From: DATKFM01 sp963810485
GTDB taxonomy: Bacteria; Pseudomonadota; Alphaproteobacteria; Dongiales; Dongiaceae
Direction of reading: 5' to 3'
DNA length: 64,000 nt
Assembly: GCA_963810485.1 (NCBI GenBank)
Contig: CAWENQ010000004.1
Coordinates: 1-64,000, forward strand
Of this stretch, positions 45,694 through 55,115 are shown in pieces. Made by a program: the position numbers and the translations under genes. Numbering within the stretch: position 1 is the stretch's first letter; each line of letters opens with the position of its first letter. The notes under the pieces were generated by a model. The model saw only the letters and a program-made list of their open reading frames with translations. It was not told the origin of the DNA and did not search any database.

Positions 45694-47914
45694 ATGGCCG
45701 CATTGTCCCGTCAGAACCGAGTCGTTGCGGCGTTGCTCATTGCCGCAGCGGCCGGCGTTTTCCTGCTGCCTTGGTATCGTCTCGAGAGCAGCGTCTGGTC
45801 ACTCAGCTGGTTGGCGGCATATTCAGACGCCGCGAATGCACCCGCGATCATTCAGGCCATCGCCCATAACCGCTACTTCCTGTGGCCGGTCATTGCCGCG
45901 CTGCTTCTGCCGCTGGCGGTCCTGCTCCGCCGGGATCTGGAACATCGGATCGCCGCGCTTCTGCTGTCCATCGGCGGCGTGTTCGGGCTTGGTTACATGC
46001 TGCTGCAGGGTTTCCTGATCGGCCTGAATGGCTGGGCCATCCCGGCTCTGGACTCCCTCTTTGGCGCCGCGGCGCCACAGGAAGGCATGGGCCTGGGCGC
46101 GCTAGTCGCCGGGACTGCATTCCTTCTCCTGCTCGCCGCCGGCCTCGCGCGCAAAGGCGCAATGCGCGGCGACATCTTCCTGGTCGGCTCGATCCTGCTT
46201 GTGGTCGCCACAATCGCGCTGTTCGTTTTCTTTCCCGTCGCCCGCGTGCTGTTGGAAGCCGCAATTGATCCCGAAGGTGGCTTCTCATTTCCGGCGATGA
46301 TCGACCGGCTGACCGTTGCCGACATATGGTCCTTGACCTGTGTTGCCAGCGGCAACCATTGCGGCGTGTTCTGGAACAGCCTGTTTCTTGCCGCCGCTAC
46401 CGGCCTCACCACAACGCTGCTGGGGCTGGGATTCGCCTTGCTGCACCGGCGCACCGGCTTTCGCGCCAAGGGAATGCTGCGCCTGCTGGCAATCCTGCCG
46501 ATCATCACGCCGCCCTTCGTTATCGGCTTGGGGATTATCTTGCTATTCGGCCGCAGCGGCGTCGCCACCGCGATGGCCAGCGATCTGCTGGGCATCCCGC
46601 CGAGCCGCTGGATCTATGGCTTCGCCGGGCTGCTGCTGGTGCAAACGCTGGCATTCGCGCCGATCGCCTATCTGGTGCTGATCGGTGTCGTCGACGGCAT
46701 CAGCCCCTCGATGGAGGAAGCGGCACAGACATTGCGCGCCGACCGCTGGCGCACATTTCACACCGTGACCTGGCCGCTGCTGCGGCCGGGACTCGCCAAT
46801 GCTTTTCTCATCGGCTTTGTCGAGAGCCTGGCCGATTTCGGCAATCCCCTCGTGCTCGGCGGCAATTTCGATGTGCTGTCGACCGATATCTTCTTCGCCA
46901 TCGTCGGCTCGCAGAACGATCCCGGCCGCGCCGCCGCCCTGTCGATTGTCCTGTCTGGGCCTGACCCTCTCGGCCTTCATCCTGCAGCGCCAGTGGCTCG
47001 GCAAGCGCTCCTACACCACGATTTCCGGCAAGGGCGACGCCGGAAATCCCGCCGTCCTCCCGCGCGGCGTGCGGCGGGCGATCTACGCCATCACCATGCC
47101 CTGGCTGATTTTCACCGCGCTGCTCTATCTGCTGATCCTGGCCGGCGGCTTCGTGCAATCCCTGGGCCTCAACAATACGCCGACCTTGAAGCACTACATC
47201 ACGGCCTTCGGCATCGATTGGACGGAGCATGGAATCCTGTGGAGCGGCCGGGCCTGGCCCTCCTTCTTCACCACTCTGGAACTGGCGGCGATTGCCGCGC
47301 CCTTCACAGCCGCCATCGGCCTGATCACGGCCTACCTCCTCAACCGGCAGCATTTCATCGGCAAGGGCGCGTTCGAGTTCGTGACCATGCTGAGCTTCGC
47401 CATACCCGGCACCGTCATCGGCGTCAGCTACATCGTGGCCTTCAACGTGCCGCCGATCGAGCTGACCGGTACCGGCCTGATCCTCATCATCTGTTTCGTA
47501 TTCCGCAATATGCCGGTATCGATCCGCGCCGGCCTGGCGACCCTGAGCCAGATCGACAAGAGCCTGGACGAATGTTCGCTGACCCTGCGCCATGGGTCGT
47601 TCGCCACGCTGCGCCGGGTGATCCTGCCGCTGCTGCGGCCGGCGATCATCGCTTCCCTGGTCTACGCCTTCGTGCGCGCCATCACCTCGGTTAGCGCGGT
47701 GATCTTCCTGGTCAGCGCGCAGTACAATCTCGCCACGGCCTATATCGTCGGCCGCGTCGAGGTTTCCGATTTCGGCGTGGCGATCGCCTATTCCTCCGTG
47801 CTGATCGTCTGCATGATGCTGGCGATCGGCATCATCCAGCTTAGCGTCGGCGAGCAGCGGCGCGCCCGGCGCGGCGGTCCCATTCCCCTGGCAGTCGCGG
47901 AGAGCGCCGCATGA
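45694..47914 (+). CDS. Fused two-domain ABC permease (FbpB-like), frame broken by one +1 insertion
   Basis: A 739-residue permease of the FbpB type, two BPD_transp_1 domains fused in one chain. The N-terminal half has several helices and the EAAQTLRADRWRTFHTVTWPLLRPGLANAFLIGFVESLADFGNP coupling region; the second half repeats it at DECSLTLRHGSFATLRRVILPLLRPAI. Near 46953 the frame shifts (GTCCTGTCTGGGCCTG): removing one base restores SAFILQRQWLGKRSYTTISG. The break lies exactly at the domain junction, but two separate genes are unlikely, because the second frame has no start there. It overlaps the ATPase gene by four bases. Confidence 0.9.
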
Positions 47915-48999
47915 CCATCGCCACCCGTTCGGCCGATGTCGCCTTGACCGGCGTACGCAAGGCCTATGGCCCCGTCGTCGCCGTGGAAGAAGTGACGATC
48001 ACCATCGAGGCCGGCAGCCTCGTCACGCTGCTGGGGCCTTCGGGCTGCGGCAAGACGACGACGCTGCGCATGATCGCCGGCCTGGAGATGCCGACCGCCG
48101 GCCGCATCCTGATCGGCGGCAAGGACGTCACGCTGCTGCCGCCCAATGAGCGCGACGTCAGCATGGTGTTCCAATCCTACGCCCTGTTCCCGCACATGAC
48201 CGTGCTAGAGAACGTCGCCTATGGGTTGGCGGGATCGGGCTTGCCGAAACCGAAGCAGCTGGAGAAGGCCCGCGAGGGTCTGCGCCTCGTCGGCCTCGAC
48301 GGCTATGACGCGCGGCTGCCATCGGAGCTGTCCGGCGGCCAGCAGCAGCGCGTCGCCTGCGCCCGCGCCCTCGTCCTCGAACCGCAGGTGTTGCTGTTCG
48401 ACGAGCCGCTGTCCAATCTGGATGCCAAGCTCCGCCGGCATATGCGCGAGGAGATCCGCGACCTGCAGCAGAACCTCAAGCTGACGTCGGTCTACGTCAC
48501 CCACGATCAGGAAGAGGCACTGGCGGTTTCCGACAAGATCATCGTGATGAACCGCGGCCGCATTGCCCAGGAGGGTACGCCCGCCGATCTCTATCAACGG
48601 CCGGCGGATGCCTTCGTCGCGGACTTCATCGGCGGGGCGAACCTGATCCCCTGCGAGATCGTCGGCCGGGACGGCAACCGGACGACTGTCCGCTTCGGCG
48701 ATCAGCAATTGGAAGTCACGGGAACGGCGCCGGCCTCAGCTGCGGCCTATCTGGTTGTGCGTTCGGCCGCTGTCTCTCTCAGTCCCTTAGGAAGTGGCTT
48801 ATCGGGACCGGCACTGCCGGCGACGATCCGCAAGGCGACTTATCTGGGATCGCACTGGGAATACACGCTGGAAACCGACGTGGCCGAGGTTTGGATCACC
48901 CAGCCGATCGGACAACGCTTTGTCCCGGGAACGGCGGTGGCGCTGCAGTTGGACGCCGAGCATTTGTCACTCGTCGCCCGCGGCGCAGATGGGACCTAG
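47911..48999 (+). CDS. ABC transporter ATP-binding protein (FbpC/PotA-like)
   Basis: A 362-residue ATPase. Walker A is GPSGCGKTTT (about 39-48), the Q-loop is in MVFQSYALFPHM, the signature is LSGGQQQR, Walker B is VLLFDEPLSNLD, and the H-loop follows in TSVYVTHDQEEAL. The last 120 residues form a TOBE/OB regulatory domain. It couples to the permease gene by ATGA overlap. Its stop TAG shares a CTAG with the stop of the opposite HerA-like gene (48996-48999). Confidence 0.95.
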   Translation: MTIATRSADVALTGVRKAYGPVVAVEEVTITIEAGSLVTLLGPSGCGKTTTLRMIAGLEMPTAGRILIGGKDVTLLPPNERDVSMVFQSYALFPHMTVLENVAYGLAGSGLPKPKQLEKAREGLRLVGLDGYDARLPSELSGGQQQRVACARALVLEPQVLLFDEPLSNLDAKLRRHMREEIRDLQQNLKLTSVYVTHDQEEALAVSDKIIVMNRGRIAQEGTPADLYQRPADAFVADFIGGANLIPCEIVGRDGNRTTVRFGDQQLEVTGTAPASAAAYLVVRSAAVSLSPLGSGLSGPALPATIRKATYLGSHWEYTLETDVAEVWITQPIGQRFVPGTAVALQLDAEHLSLVARGADGT

Positions 49000-50765
49000 C
49001 CCTCGTGGCGCTGGCGGCGCCAGCGGTCGACGACTTCGAACAGGAACTCCTGCCCGTCGCTGATGTCGTCTTTCCAGGATTTGGAGAATTTCGCCGTGGC
49101 GCTGCGCGGCCGGCGGTTCTCCGGCAATTCGTCGAACGCAAGCCGCATGGGCATGGAGATGCCTTCGCCGACGGCAATCGCTTCCGCCGTGCCCAGCGAC
49201 GGCAGCGCATCCAGCAGGCCGAGTGCGCCGTCGGACAGGGCCGAACGCACCCATTGCTGATCGCGCTCGTGGCTCAGGCGCATGGCGAAGATAGTATTGC
49301 ATTGCGACAGCATGCTCGACGCAAGCTCCGCCGGACGCTGCGTGGCGATGCAGAGCGAGATGCCGTATTTGCGGCCTTCCTTGGCGATACGGGACAGGGC
49401 GCGCTTGGTCGGTTCGAAGCCGGCGCCGGCATTTTCCGGTGCGTATAGATGCGCCTCTTCGCAAACCAGCAGGATGGGGATCTTTCCTTCTGACCACATG
49501 GCGAATTCGAAGGTCAGGCGGCAAAGCACGGAGACCACGACATTGAGGATCTCTGACGACACCGCCGAGAGATCCAGAATGGTGAGCGGCTTTCCCTCCA
49601 CCGGCACGCGGTACAATTGCGAGAGGATCGATACCAAAGTGTCGCGGGTGGCGATGCCGCGGTCGAACATGAAGGAGAATCGCACGTCGTTCTGCAAGGT
49701 CACGATCGCGGTCTTCAACGACACATAGGGCGCGATGCTCTCCGGCCTTTCCAGGCGTCCGAGGATCTCGTCGATATAGCCGATGATCTGATTCATCCGG
49801 TAGGGCGTCGGCGTATCCGAGGTGATGTAGCGTCCCTCGGCGGCGCTGCCCAGGAACTGGCGCTTTGCCTGGGTAATCAGGTCGTTCAGCAGCGCTGCTT
49901 CTGCCGGCGCAAGGCGCGCGCCGGCGTTTGCCAAGACCTCGCGCAGCTCGGCGAAGCTGAACATCCAGAACGGCAACCGCAGCGCCTGAATATCGATGAC
50001 GTTCGCCATGTTGTCGAACGCATGGTGATACTCGTTGTGCGGATCCAGCAGCAGGATATGGCCGTTGGGGTTACGCTCCAGCACCGTCTGCAGGATCAGC
50101 GTCACGGCGCAGGATTTGCCCGTGCCGGTGGCGCCGACGACGGCGAAATGCTTGCCCAGGAGATCGTCCACGTTGATCTGCGCCGGTAAGGTCGGCTCTT
50201 GGTGGATGCGGCCGATGCGGCCCACATTGGGGCCGTCGCGGACATAGACGAACCGCAGATCCAGCGGACCGGCGGCATAGACGGGCGAACCCAGCGCCGG
50301 CGATGTCGACACGCCACGGCGCAGCGCCGACAGGTTGCCCTGCCGGTCGAGCACACTCTCGCCCACCAGTTCCATTTCCAGCAGGCGCAACTCATCGCCG
50401 TCCGGGTCCGCCGCCGGCATCGGGATCGTCAGACCGCTGATCATCGCGAACACCACGGAGCGCGCCGTGGGAATTTTCACCACCGAGCCCATCTGCATGC
50501 TCGAAACCAGCTCGCCGGTGACATCCTTCTCGTCCACTTCCAGGATCATGACGACCTGGGAGCCGGTGATGGAGACGATGCGGCCGATCCGCTTGGCTTC
50601 CGCCAGGTCGAGCACGGGCTGGCCGTTGTCGAGCGATTGCTCCGACAGGCGGCGCTGCAGCGCCGCGAGCAAGGGGCTCGACGGCGACTCTTTCTTCTTC
50701 GCCTCCGGCGCGTTCTTGCCCTTGGCGGCGTTGTCCTTGTTCTTTGCCGAAGGGTCCGCGCTCAT
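48996..50765 (-). CDS. HerA-like hexameric ATPase, copy 1 of the kinase-HerA module
   Basis: A 589-residue ATPase of the HerA/FtsK superfamily (DUF87-like). An N-terminal barrel-like region (about 55-200) precedes the RecA-type core. Walker A is GATGTGKS (211-218), Walker B is ILLVCEEAHLY (about 431-441), and the sensor/arginine-finger region is IATQRPAELASS. The first 50 residues are Lys/Pro-rich and differ from copy 2; the rest is closely similar. It lacks a NurA nuclease, Sir2 or DUF4297 partner, which are the known partners of HerA. Instead its start overlaps the stop of a histidine kinase gene by four bases (ATGA). The substrate, DNA or protein, is unknown. Confidence 0.9.
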   Translation of the reverse strand: MSADPSAKNKDNAAKGKNAPEAKKKESPSSPLLAALQRRLSEQSLDNGQPVLDLAEAKRIGRIVSITGSQVVMILEVDEKDVTGELVSSMQMGSVVKIPTARSVVFAMISGLTIPMPAADPDGDELRLLEMELVGESVLDRQGNLSALRRGVSTSPALGSPVYAAGPLDLRFVYVRDGPNVGRIGRIHQEPTLPAQINVDDLLGKHFAVVGATGTGKSCAVTLILQTVLERNPNGHILLLDPHNEYHHAFDNMANVIDIQALRLPFWMFSFAELREVLANAGARLAPAEAALLNDLITQAKRQFLGSAAEGRYITSDTPTPYRMNQIIGYIDEILGRLERPESIAPYVSLKTAIVTLQNDVRFSFMFDRGIATRDTLVSILSQLYRVPVEGKPLTILDLSAVSSEILNVVVSVLCRLTFEFAMWSEGKIPILLVCEEAHLYAPENAGAGFEPTKRALSRIAKEGRKYGISLCIATQRPAELASSMLSQCNTIFAMRLSHERDQQWVRSALSDGALGLLDALPSLGTAEAIAVGEGISMPMRLAFDELPENRRPRSATAKFSKSWKDDISDGQEFLFEVVDRWRRQRHEG

Positions 50766-51649
50766 GCGTCCCTCGTCGGCAGAACGCGGCTTGCCGGGAA
50801 CACGGCGCAGACGGCGGTGCCCACATCTAGCTCGCTTTCGATGATCAGCGCGCCGCCATGCATCTCAACGAACATCTTGCTGAGCGGCAGGCCCAGGCCG
50901 GTGCCCTCATATCTCCGGTTCAAGCCGGTGTGGGCCTGGCCGAACGGAGTCATGATCTGCTCCATGTCCTCGGCCGCGATGCCGATACCCGTATCGAATA
51001 CGGTGATCGCCAGATTGCCGCTCTTCTCGATCAGGACCTGAACTGAGACCTCGCCGCCCGGCGGCGTGAACTTCACGGAGTTGGAGAGCAGGTTGATCAG
51101 GATCTGCTTCACCCGCCGCGCCTCGCCCCAGAGCTTCGGCACCGACTTCGGGGGATCGTAGCTGATCTTCAGATTGCCCTTCTTGGCTCGCTCTTCGATG
51201 ATCGTGAGGCAGGATTCGACGACCTTAATGACGTCGACTTCCTCCTCGTTCAACTCGATATCGCCATGCTCGATCTTTGAGAGATCGAGAATGTCGTTGA
51301 TCACGTCCAGGAGATGGCCGGCGGAATTGTTGATGTCGCCGACATAGCCCTTATAGGTGTCGTTCTCCAGCGGCCCCAGCATCTCGCCCTTCATGATGTC
51401 GCTGAAGCCGATGATGGCGTTGAGCGGTGTGCGCAACTCGTGGCTCATATTGGCGAGGAATTCGGATTTGGCGCGGTTCGCGGCTTCCGCCTTCTCGGCG
51501 GCACGCTCGGCCTGCTCCTTGCCGCGGCGGAGGGATTCCTCCGCCGAGCTATGCTCGTTGATGCGGACAAAGTCCGACGCATAGCGCTGCAACAATGAGT
51601 TGCGCAGCTTCGGTTGAAGCTTCGAGGTGAAGGCAGTCAGATGCGACAT
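50762..51649 (-). CDS. Soluble sensor-less histidine kinase, copy 1 of the kinase-HerA module
   Basis: A 295-residue kinase with no membrane segment, PAS, GAF or HAMP. The first 35 residues (LQPKLRNSLLQRYASDFVRINEHSSAEESL) form a distinct conserved segment, then a coiled coil (about 36-66) leads to the H-box with His70 in NMSHELRTPLNAIIGFSDIM. ATP-binding boxes are NLLSNSVKFT, FDTGIGI and YEGTGLGLPLSKMFVE. The core resembles DivJ/PleC. No response regulator gene is nearby. Its stop overlaps the HerA-like start by four bases, so the two proteins are made together. Confidence 0.92.
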   Translation of the reverse strand: MSHLTAFTSKLQPKLRNSLLQRYASDFVRINEHSSAEESLRRGKEQAERAAEKAEAANRAKSEFLANMSHELRTPLNAIIGFSDIMKGEMLGPLENDTYKGYVGDINNSAGHLLDVINDILDLSKIEHGDIELNEEEVDVIKVVESCLTIIEERAKKGNLKISYDPPKSVPKLWGEARRVKQILINLLSNSVKFTPPGGEVSVQVLIEKSGNLAITVFDTGIGIAAEDMEQIMTPFGQAHTGLNRRYEGTGLGLPLSKMFVEMHGGALIIESELDVGTAVCAVFPASRVLPTRDA

Positions 51650-51967
51650 CGCCGGTTGTTCGAGCGCCCCAGTTAAAAAATCTTAAGACAACGCACAGCT
51701 CGTCCGACCTAACCTGTTCAGACGCCCTACAATTCTATGGGCCGGAGGTTTACGTTTAGTTGCCTCAAAGTTGGTTCTTTCTTAGCGGCATTTTTGGCCT
51801 CGCCTGATAGCGCAGGAATAGGCAATAATTCCAACCGGTTATGAAAACGGCCGGCGGCACGGCGGCAGCGGCGAGAATAATTCTTTCACTTTTTGGTTAC
51901 CGCCAGCCGGAAAGATCCAGAAAATTGTCGGGGATTTCCGGCCCACCGGCACGGCAAGAGATGACCG
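51650..51967. other. Intergenic region between the two kinase-HerA modules
   Basis: These 318 bases hold no credible gene. The first 110 bases next to the copy 1 kinase are AT-richer (TTAAAAAATCTTAAG near 51673) and are the likely copy 1 promoter, so the modules are probably transcribed separately. No terminator hairpin for copy 2 is obvious. Confidence 0.5.
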
Positions 51968-53698
51968 TCAGGACTCCCGGCGCTGGCGCCGCCAGCGGTC
52001 GATGACCTCGTAGACGAACTCCTCGCCGTCGGCCATGTCCTCTTTCCAGGAGGCGGAGAACTGCGCGGAGGCGCTCCGCGGCCGCTGCTCCTCCGGCAAC
52101 TGGTCGAACATCAGGCGCATGGGCATGGCGATGCCCTCGCCCACGGCGATCGCCTCGGCAGTGCCCAGGGACGGCAGGGCATCCAGCAGGCCGATCGCGC
52201 CATCGGACAAAGCCGCCCGCACCCATTGCTGGTCCCGCTCGTGGCTGAGCCGCATGGCGAAGATGGTATTGCATTGGGACAGCATGCTCGACGCCAGCTC
52301 CGCCGGCCGCTGCGTTGCGATGCCCAGGGATATGCCGTATTTGCGGCCTTCCTTGGCGATGCGCGCCAGCGCCCGCTTGGTCGGCTCGAAGCCCGCCTCG
52401 GCGTTCTCGGGCGCATAGAGATGCGCCTCCTCGCAGACCAGCAGGATCGGCACCTTGCCGTCGCTCCACATCGCAAACTCGAAGGTGATGCGGCAGAGCA
52501 CGGACACCACCACGTTCAAGATATCCGACGGCACCGCCGAGAGGTCGAGGATGGTCAGCGGCTTGCCCTGCACCGGCACGCGAAACACCGTTGCGACGAT
52601 CGAGGCCAGCGTGTCGCGGGTGGCGATGCCCTTGTCGAACATGAAGGCAAAGCGCACATCGTTCTGCAGCGTGGCGATGGCGGTCTTCAGCGCCTCATAG
52701 GGCGCGATGCTCTCCGGCCGCTCCAGCCGGCCCAGGATATCGTCGATATAGGTGACGATCTGGGTCATGCGGTAGGGTGTCGGCGTGTCCGAGGTGATGT
52801 AGCGCCCCTCGGCCGCCGGACCGAGAAACTGCTTCTTCGCCTGGGTGATCATATCGTTCAGCAGAGCGGATTCCGCCGGCGCCAGGCGCGCGCCGGCATT
52901 GGCCAGCACTTCGCGCATCTCGGCAAAATTGAACACCCAGAAGGGCAGCCGCAGCGCCTGCAGGTCGATGACATTGGCCATCTCGCCGAAGGCGCGGTGA
53001 TATTCGTTGTGGGGGTCCAGCAACAGGATATGGCCGTTCGGATTGCGCTTGAGGATCGCCCGCAGGATCAGCGTGACGGCGCAGGACTTGCCGGTGCCCG
53101 TGGCGCCGACGACGGCGAAATGCTTGCCCAGCAGGTCGTCCACATTGATCTGCGCCGGCAGGTTGCGATCCTGGTGGATGGCGCCGATCCGCGCCACCGA
53201 CGGTTCGTCCCGCACATAGACGAACCGCAGATCGAGCGGACCGGCGGCATGCACGTCGCTGCCCAGCGCCGGATAAGTGGAAACACCCCGGCGCATGGGC
53301 GACAGGTTGCCGTTCTCGTCGACCAGGCTTTCCCCTACCAACTCCAATTCCAGCAGCTTGCCTTCCGGCTGGCCGCTTTCCAGCGCCGGCATGGGAATGG
53401 TCAGGCCGCTGATCATGCCGAACACCACGGACCGGGCGGTGGGGATTTTCACCACCGAGCCCATCTGCAGGCTGCGCGCCAGCACGCCCTGGGCGTCGAC
53501 CTCGTCGATCTCCAGCAGGGTCACCGCTTGCGCGCCGGTCAGGGAGACGACCCGGCCGATCCGCTGTGAGGTCGCGGTATCGAAGGATACTTGGCGGTTG
53601 GTCACCGTCAGCCGCTCTTCGATCCGCTTGCGCAGCTCCTGCACCAGGCCCTTGGTGTCGTCGGTGAGCAGTTCAGTGATCTTCGGAACCGTGCTCAT
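51968..53698 (-). CDS. HerA-like hexameric ATPase, copy 2 of the kinase-HerA module
   Basis: A 576-residue paralogue of the ATPase at 48996-50765. Walker A GATGTGKS, Walker B ILLVCEEAHLYAPENA and the ATQRPAELASS region are identical, and long stretches align without gaps (judged by eye). The differences are in the N-terminal 50 residues and around LESGQPEGKLLELELVG. The start at ATG 53698 overlaps the kinase stop as ATGA; an upstream in-frame ATG at 53716 would lie inside the kinase gene. Retention of every catalytic motif in both copies argues that both are functional. Confidence 0.9.
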   Translation of the reverse strand: MSTVPKITELLTDDTKGLVQELRKRIEERLTVTNRQVSFDTATSQRIGRVVSLTGAQAVTLLEIDEVDAQGVLARSLQMGSVVKIPTARSVVFGMISGLTIPMPALESGQPEGKLLELELVGESLVDENGNLSPMRRGVSTYPALGSDVHAAGPLDLRFVYVRDEPSVARIGAIHQDRNLPAQINVDDLLGKHFAVVGATGTGKSCAVTLILRAILKRNPNGHILLLDPHNEYHRAFGEMANVIDLQALRLPFWVFNFAEMREVLANAGARLAPAESALLNDMITQAKKQFLGPAAEGRYITSDTPTPYRMTQIVTYIDDILGRLERPESIAPYEALKTAIATLQNDVRFAFMFDKGIATRDTLASIVATVFRVPVQGKPLTILDLSAVPSDILNVVVSVLCRITFEFAMWSDGKVPILLVCEEAHLYAPENAEAGFEPTKRALARIAKEGRKYGISLGIATQRPAELASSMLSQCNTIFAMRLSHERDQQWVRAALSDGAIGLLDALPSLGTAEAIAVGEGIAMPMRLMFDQLPEEQRPRSASAQFSASWKEDMADGEEFVYEVIDRWRRQRRES

Positions 53699-54606
53699 GC
53701 GGCAACCGCCTTCCATCGCACGCGCACCGAGGGCAGGAACAGGCAGGCCGCCGTGCCGGAACCGGGCGTGCTTTCCAGGAACAGACGGCCGTCATGCATC
53801 TCGGCGAAAGCCTTGCAGAGCGGCAGGCCCAGGCCGGTGCCCTCATATTTCCGCTCGAGGCTCGTGTCGGCTTGGCCGAACGGCGCCATGACCTTCTCCA
53901 TGTCGGCGGCCTTGATGCCGATGCCCGTATCGACCACGGCCACCACCACGCCGCCGCCTTCGGAGGCGATGACATGGACGGCGACGCGGCCCGAGGGCGG
54001 CGTGAATTTCACGGCGTTGGAGAGCAGGTTGATCAGGATCTGGCGGATGCGGCGGCCATCGGCGCGGAGCAGCGGTGGCGCTACGCCCGGCTTGTACTCC
54101 ACGCTGACCTGGCCCCTGGTGGCCCGCTCGTCGATCAATCGCACGCAGCCGCGGATCGCCTCGTCCAGGTCCACGTCCCCTTCCTGCAGGTCCGCCTTGC
54201 CGAACTCGATCTTCGAGAGATCGAGCACGTCATTGATCACCTCCAGCAGGTGGCGCGCCGAGCGGTGGATATCCTGGCTGTAGCCCTCATAGACCTGGTT
54301 CTGCAGCGGACCCATCACGCCGTCCTTCATCATCTCGGAGAAGCCGATGATGGCGTTCAGCGGCGTGCGCAGCTCGTGGCTCATATTGGCGAGGAATTCG
54401 GACTTCGAGCGGTTGGCCGCCTCGGCCTTCGAGCGCGCTTCCCGCTCCGCCTGCGCCGCCCGCTCTGCCTCTTCCTTGCCGCGCTTCAGCGAGTCTTCCG
54501 CGGCGCTATGCTCATTCAGGCGGATATAGTCCATGGCATAGCGATGCAGCAGCGACGAACGCGTGCGCGGCGCAAGCTTGGCACTGTAGGCGATGAGCGT
54601 TGGCAT
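53695..54606 (-). CDS. Soluble sensor-less histidine kinase, copy 2 of the kinase-HerA module
   Basis: A 303-residue paralogue of the kinase at 50762-51649. The phospho-accepting His77 is in NMSHELRTPLNAIIGFSEMM, and the boxes NLLSNAVKFT, VDTGIGI and YEGTGLGLPLCKAF are intact. The N-terminal segment (LAPRTRSSLLHRYAMDYIRLNEHSAAEDSL) is clearly conserved with copy 1. The coiled coil is exactly seven residues (one heptad) longer than in copy 1. I place the start at ATG 54606 because copy 1 begins at the same aligned residue; the frame is open further upstream to 54789. Confidence 0.9.
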   Translation of the reverse strand: MPTLIAYSAKLAPRTRSSLLHRYAMDYIRLNEHSAAEDSLKRGKEEAERAAQAEREARSKAEAANRSKSEFLANMSHELRTPLNAIIGFSEMMKDGVMGPLQNQVYEGYSQDIHRSARHLLEVINDVLDLSKIEFGKADLQEGDVDLDEAIRGCVRLIDERATRGQVSVEYKPGVAPPLLRADGRRIRQILINLLSNAVKFTPPSGRVAVHVIASEGGGVVVAVVDTGIGIKAADMEKVMAPFGQADTSLERKYEGTGLGLPLCKAFAEMHDGRLFLESTPGSGTAACLFLPSVRVRWKAVAA

Positions 54607-55115
54607 GGCGTCTGCCGAGCATCCGTTGTGATCGTTAATTTTCGCTAACTTAGATTGAGGAAGAGTTAAGCAAGCCCAGGAAAATCGGGCAAAAGGAGCT
54701 ACCCGCCGAAGATTCGCGCCGGTTGCGCCGCCGGAAAGCCGCGGATTATGCGGGCTTCGGACCTCTGAGGTTAACGCGCCGTTAGCCATTGCCTGGTGAA
54801 GGCCCGCCGGTCTGACCCAAATAGGTCAGCAGAGCGCAACAATCCCGTCGCCCGGACGTCATGCCGCTGTCACCGGAAAGCCGCGGAATTGTTAGAGTTG
54901 TTGCAGCGCGAAACACAATAGGTGGGGCAACCTGCCCTGCTAACCACAAAATCTGTTGCAATCGCGGCCGCCGCTGTTCCAATATGTTGCGGTTGGCGCC
55001 CGGTGCGACCCACCATAAGTAGCGTCAATTTAACGGTTTGCCGGCACTTCTTAACACGCAGGGTTGGGATTGCCGGCATTTTTGTCACCAAATCGGGGAT
55101 TGGGGAGTGCTTGGC
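54607..55115. promoter_or_regulatory. Divergent region between kinase copy 2 and nrdJ, with NrdR-like boxes
   Basis: There is no credible gene in these 509 bases. Two weak matches to the NrdR consensus ACACWATATMTWGTGT occur at 54913-54928 (ACACAATAGGTGGGGC, 10 of 16 by eye) and 54946-54961 (ACAAAATCTGTTGCAA, 10 of 16), 33 bases apart, close to the usual three-turn spacing. The 15-base string CCGGAAAGCCGCGGA occurs twice, at 54731 and 54873. I see no cobalamin riboswitch. Regulation by NrdR is tentative. Confidence 0.4.

Noticed and set aside
46950..47914. Second half of the permease as an independent gene
   Set aside because: There is no start codon or ribosome-binding site at the junction, and the fused form is normal for this family; a one-base insertion is simpler.
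44597..48999. Firm naming of the transporter as ferric fbpABC
   Set aside because: The family is broad, the adjacent Tyr pair is missing and the upstream site looks like a Pho box, so the substrate is left open.
54790..55115. Cobalamin riboswitch before nrdJ
   Set aside because: I looked for the B12-box and the surrounding conserved core and did not find them.
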